Shown here in pieces: positions 42,701 to 48,700 of a DNA stretch of 64,000 nucleotides (the stretch's first letter is position 1; each line of letters starts with the position of its first letter). The notes below the pieces were generated by a model. That model saw only the letters and a program-made list of their open reading frames with translations, was not told the DNA's origin and made no database searches. Origin of the DNA: Berberis thunbergii (Eukaryota; Streptophyta; Magnoliopsida; Ranunculales; Berberidaceae). The stretch covers positions 164,174 to 228,173 of the forward strand of contig QNQO01009210.1 of assembly GCA_003290165.1 (NCBI GenBank), in the 5' to 3' direction. The translations under genes were made by a program, and so were the position numbers.

Positions 42701-45700
42701 TCGATTCCCCAGCCATGGAAGAAGAATAAAAATAAGAGCTTATTACCATTAGAAGGTTGTGGTCAACCAAGTGTTATCAGCTGTGTGTAGGGGTATGTCT
42801 TGATTACTTCACTAGATTACTAAAACATGGTGAGAAGTAGTTGTTACTTTTCAGGAAGTTAAGAAAAATTGTGATTTACAGGGTATTTTGGCTGAGACGA
42901 ACATGTATAACATATTTAGGTTGAAACTGAAAAAATTGCATTACTTCATATGCTACGTTATCCGATCTGAGATTTATTTTGGTTCAATAGCACTCAAATA
43001 GAAATATCACTAATATAAAGTATATTCATAAGCAAGAAATACCTACTCAAACATGATATACATATTTCTAAGGGAAAAAAGCCTATCTTAGATTAAAAAT
43101 GAATGCATGTGCTGAGCACAGGCTCCAGAGCTAGTAACACAAAAATAGATAAACTATCTCTTGCAGTTTTTAATTCTTCAATCAACCACCCACAAACAAT
43201 GGCCTATAGGCATCTATAATCAAGCAAGCAACCTAACCCTAGATTCTATTGATGCCTTAATCCCCAAATTACTTATTTATTTACTTAGGCACGACCTACT
43301 AAATAAATAAATAAATAACTAAATAAAAATATATTTTCCATCATTTTATAAAAGCATGATATTCTGTAGCGAGATTGAGGTAGAGTTATAATCTCAATGA
43401 GTTCCATGCAAGGATGCACCGACTCTCTGAAATACCACCGTATCACGTGTCAACTACGTGTCGGACACGGATACGCGTTCAACACGTGCTCGACACGTAT
43501 TGGACACGTGGTCAACGGTCAAAATTCGTTGACTGGCACGAACACGGCTTGAACACGGCTTGGACACGGCACGGACACGGTCTAGACTTGGTCCAGACAC
43601 GGTCCAGATGGTCTAGACACGGTCCGAACACGTGTGTATATATAAACTCATTTCCTCTTCGATCGATTGCAATAAAACCCTAAAAAATCGATCGACAGAG
43701 AGACGTTCGACGCAATTCGACAGGGAGATCGTTCGACCGAGTGGGAAATCGATCGCAACTTTTGATCCGTCAACAGAGAGAGGGAGATCGTTCGACGCGA
43801 TTCGACAGAGAGAGAGGGGGGTCGATCAATAGAGATCGATCGACAGAGAGGGAGGGAGAGACTGATTTTTGCGATGTTGTCCACTTAAATCAGAAATCAA
43901 AAAAATAGGCTCCACTTAAATCAGTCTCTCCCTTTGATCTGTTTGAGGGGAAGAGAAGGGAAGGAGAAAAGGAGGAAAGATGGAGAACGAGGAAGGATCG
44001 ATCTGCCTGCTGCTGATCTCTGTAAGTAATTTTAGTTTTGCACTTTTGCTTCTTCCATCTTCCTTCTTCTCTGTTTTGCTTTGCTTCTTCCTTCTCTTTC
44101 TTCCTTCTTCTCTGTCTCTATTTTGCTTTGCTTCTTCATTCTCTATTTTGCTTCTTCCTTCTTCCATCTTCCTTCCTTCTTTTTTTCTGTGATTTATGCT
44201 CTGTGCGTGTTTTTGTTTCTGTTTCATTCTGTCAATATATTGTGATGCCCATGTAAAAGTGACGGAAACCCCATATGTTCACAAAAATTTACTAATCTAT
44301 AAACATTAGGAAACCCCATTTCAAAATTCAAAAGTTCCATGACTAGAGGAAGTAGAAAATGCTAAGCCAGGGCTATAGCAATGTTATCTTCTCCTTGTAT
44401 TTGTTGCAATGAGCATGATGCATGGCGAAGTGATGTTAGTCTCATTCATGTTATGAAATTTCTATGATGTTTGGCCATTGGTGAATGTTTGTGTAGATTA
44501 ATGTTTTTTTTTTACTTGTAGAGCTCTAGTTAATCCGCCAGTTAATGAAGAAGAAGAGATGTAGTCGCCTCGGTGGTGAGTTTTTTAAATTATCAATTTA
44601 CATTTTACATCATCCAGTTAATAAAATTATATTGTTTATGACTTGAGCTTGACTTTATGATGCATTTGTAATTTTGAATGAATGAATTTGAATGTTTTAT
44701 TGATATGTTTGGATTGTTTAATAGTATTATTTATGATTTTATGTTCATATGAGTTACAAAAAAAATATTAAAAAATTAAGTTTGACCGTGTCGTCGAGTC
44801 CTATTTTTTTGAAAATCGCCGAGTCACCGTGTCGTGTCAGAGTCCTAGTCCGTGCATCCTAGGTTCCATAATCCTTTTAGGCAGGGTGCCTAGCTACAAT
44901 AGACTCACCTTCTGCATGTATGGAGTTAGGACCACGTCCTATGAGAATCAGGACTACTTCTCTATAATACTCATGAGACCAGGATGACCACAGGATGGTC
45001 ATGTGTGTTATATATACTTTCACTCTATATCTTAAAACCTATGTTCTTAACCTAGTCATCCTCCCCAGTTGAAGAAGCTCATCGAGCTTGAAGTCGAAGA
45101 GGTAGTCAACAAAACACAAGCAATCCTTCACTTAACAATACAAAAAGCGGTACAAAGTGAATATAAAGTAGACGCCTGTGATACTCTCCACGATACAAAC
45201 TGACCTTAGTTGAAATACTTGCATTAGTTTCCACCACAAACTTCCAACACATTCCACACATCTTCCATGAACCTCCTCATGGTAACTACTCGTCATGGTA
45301 AAAACAATACAATTATATAAGAAACATGGTGGTCCACACATCAGCCTTTTGCAAAAGAACTGTCAAATGTACACCTTCTCGTAAGTTCTATCCACAAAGG
45401 GCTCCCAAAACTAGTCAATGTAAATATCGTCACACATTGCATCTGAGTTTGTAGGAACATCCATTTTGTATCTAAAATTGGAGAAAATTTCGTATAAGTC
45501 TGACAACCCATGGTGCCCTCAACTTCCTGAAAAAGTTAGAGAAACATTGACAAATAGTATGGTTCTAACTGAATAACAAGAGAGGGCAAATCAAGTGCAA
45601 CCTCTTCAAGCTCATGCAAATGTCTAGTTTCTTTATCTCCCTCTCCTTGTGCCCTTTTTCCCACTCTTTTATCAACTTTCGAAAGTCGTACTTCAGCTCC

Positions 45701-48700
45701 CTTTCCATTTATTGCCACCCCTACGTGAGGTGAATCCTTAACGTCTCGACTACATCTTTCAATGCATCATACTGAATTGTGGTGGGGACGGTACTGTGTT
45801 TCATATCATTAACAATTATTGATGGAGGTAGTGTTGGAGGGTAAATGGGATGACATTGGAGATACTGGGTAAAAAAAACATATTGTGGTGGAAGATAGTA
45901 AAAGTGGGTAAGGCACTACACGAGGTATGGGCCTAGGTTGCACTGGTATTGAAATTGATATGGGGGTATAATATTGATAACACATCTTTTCTCACAATTG
46001 CATTGCCCAGTTCTAGGGTAAAGTAACCCGACAAACCAAAAACTAATCTGGAAATCCGGTCTCAATGAACCCTTTGAAATATGTTGGGACTTGTTTGTAA
46101 AATGTGAAACAAAAAAAAAGTAGATATCTTTTCATCTCAATCAAATCTGAACAAAACAAGGGGAGTGAGGCTGCTTCAACGAGCAGATCGGTTGGGGGTT
46201 CGAGAGGGCTTACAATGATGGCGACAACATAGGAGTGGTTTTATCCTTAGTTGCACCTTCATCTTCAAGCCTTCTCCTAAATTCCTCAATTAGACTTTGT
46301 TGTTTCTCTTCTATTACAATTTCTAATCTTTTATATTTCATTCATTAGTTCTATAAAGTTTTCATGTGTGAGTAAAAGGAAATATATAGGTCAAAACGGT
46401 AATTACAAAGGTCAAAATGGCAATCACAACGAATTGAGTTGGGCTCAAGCTCAGGCATGGATTATGAAGTAACTTACCTTTTGGTCAAAGTTCATTTATT
46501 TAGCTCACAAATCAATTTTGTTTGGACAAAATCTTAACAATTGCTTTTGTGTTGTGAATCCCAAACCTGTGCAGTTAAAAAGGAGTTATAACTCCTTTAC
46601 AATGTGTAACGGATGTAAAAAATATAAATGTTAGATATAAAGGTAGGTGATAACAGCAATCGATATATCGCTCATATAGCGGTCGTTATGAATAAAATGT
46701 TATAACTTGTAACGGCGTTATAAAGTTTGTTCAATATATTAAAAAAAAAACGATTCATTTTTCTTTTCTTTTTTCAGATTTAAGCAAAGAAGAAACCGAA
46801 GGAAGAAGAAGAAGAAGAAACCAAAGGAAAAAGAAGAAAATGAAGATCGTGCGATCGAACCGCCGGACTGTGCAATCGAACCTCCGGCCTTCATGCGGGA
46901 ACCTCCCTTGAACCTCCATTTCTATTTTCTGTTTCCCCACCCATTTCTAGTAATCCTTGATGGAATTTTAGATTGTTTTGAAGAATTTGGGTCTATAAAA
47001 TACACAAAAGATTTGTTTGATGGGTTTATAAACCTCATTGATCTGTTTGATGAGCAATTAGATGGGTTTATAAAATCAGCTGGTGTGGGATTGTAAAGGT
47101 CTCACTAATACACAAAAAATCAGTTTGATTGAACTTTTATTTTTATTCTCTCGGTTTCCATTTGATTTCCTTATAAATACATTAAATCATAAATACTTAG
47201 TGGGGGCATAAATATATATTTTATTATAGACCTTTATATACCGTTATATTCTTATATAATCTTTTATAACTTGTAACACTCCTAGGCCGTTATGGATCCG
47301 TTATCCATTTTAACTGCATAGTCCCAAACTACTTTTTCAGTTATTGCTTATATTACTTCAATGATTATCTTTTTGACCTTTATATTTCCTTCATTTCTTC
47401 GTTTAAAAGTGTGTGTATTTTACACAAATTTACTGATTTAAATCTTAGGAAAATGTGATCATCATATGTGTAGTCTTTGTTTTGTTTTCCCAATGTGTGT
47501 AGATCAACAAGGAACAAATCATATTAGTGGCTAGTGTATCATAGAGGTGACGTACTGTCTCATCTACATGTACTTGGTATAAATGCTAAGATAACTTAAA
47601 CTCTATAAGAAGTGTAAATGCACATGTTAAAGAAAAAAATGGGGCAAAAAACATTTAGAAGAATTTAAAATTGATGAAGACATACCGGACCCAGCTCAAC
47701 CAATATTTTACGTAGCTCCGACGCTCTAACCTGGAGCATTAAAAAAGAAAGAAAAGGTTAGGTTGTGATGCTTCAGGTAAACCATTAGTTCTTTTGGTAA
47801 CCATAAAAGTTGTTTTGTTTTGCATTTTCTGTTGTTAGAAGACCATTTAGCTCCCTTTCGGAGTGATTTTAGAAAGTTCTATTTTCAATCTTATATTTCT
47901 CAAATGCAAACTTTCCATTTTGTTTTTTAATCTTATATTTGGTTTTTAATCAATATTAAACAAAATTGAAAAGTAAAAATTAGCAAGTGAAAATCCTGTG
48001 GATTGGGGATGCTTTAAAATGTAGTATTAAACGAGCTAAGATCTCTGATAATATGTTTCAGTAAGAGGGTCAACGTTTTTGCTTTTGAATGGTGTCAGAA
48101 GTCTTAATAAGAAGTGGACCACCTTATTTAGAGTGTTTGTTTTTAGTTCTGATCAGAAGTTCTACTTCTGATTAGAGTAAACAACAGGGAGGTGTTGATC
48201 ATAGCAATGAGTGCTAAGTAAAAAATTATTTCAATAATAACCTTAAAATAATTTGGTAATGACAATTGATGCCCTCAACTTCTTAAAACTAAGTAGGGCT
48301 AAATTTGACAGCACACCTTCATTTTTTTCACCAAGCATTGTGGTTCTACCTACCTTCACAAAGACTCAGTAAGAAACTTATCTTCTTTCTCTCCTTCATC
48401 TTTATTTTCTTTATTTGTATTTTCAAGTTTTTCTTATCTATCCAACTCTCCTGATCAAACTGATAGTGAATAACCACAACTGTCTCAAATATTTGGATCA
48501 CATGAACAAACCGATATGGTTAATTTATGAGATCGTATTGTAAACGAAATATTATTAAGAAATTTGGTTTGATAATTTTTTTTTTAAATGTACTTGGTCA
48601 TATTTCAATATTCTTGCAATGAAGGTATTGTAACATTCTATAGGATTTGAATAATTATTGGGTATGATTTTAATCACAATATTTACGTCAATATTTAATC

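Noticed and set aside
43679..43884. Arg/Ser-rich frames around CGATCG
   Set aside because: Low-complexity CGATCGACAGAGAG repeats within a transposon; no domain.
43980..44256. Phe/Leu/Ser-rich frames in a CT-rich tract
   Set aside because: Produced by the CT-rich composition, open in several frames and on both strands.
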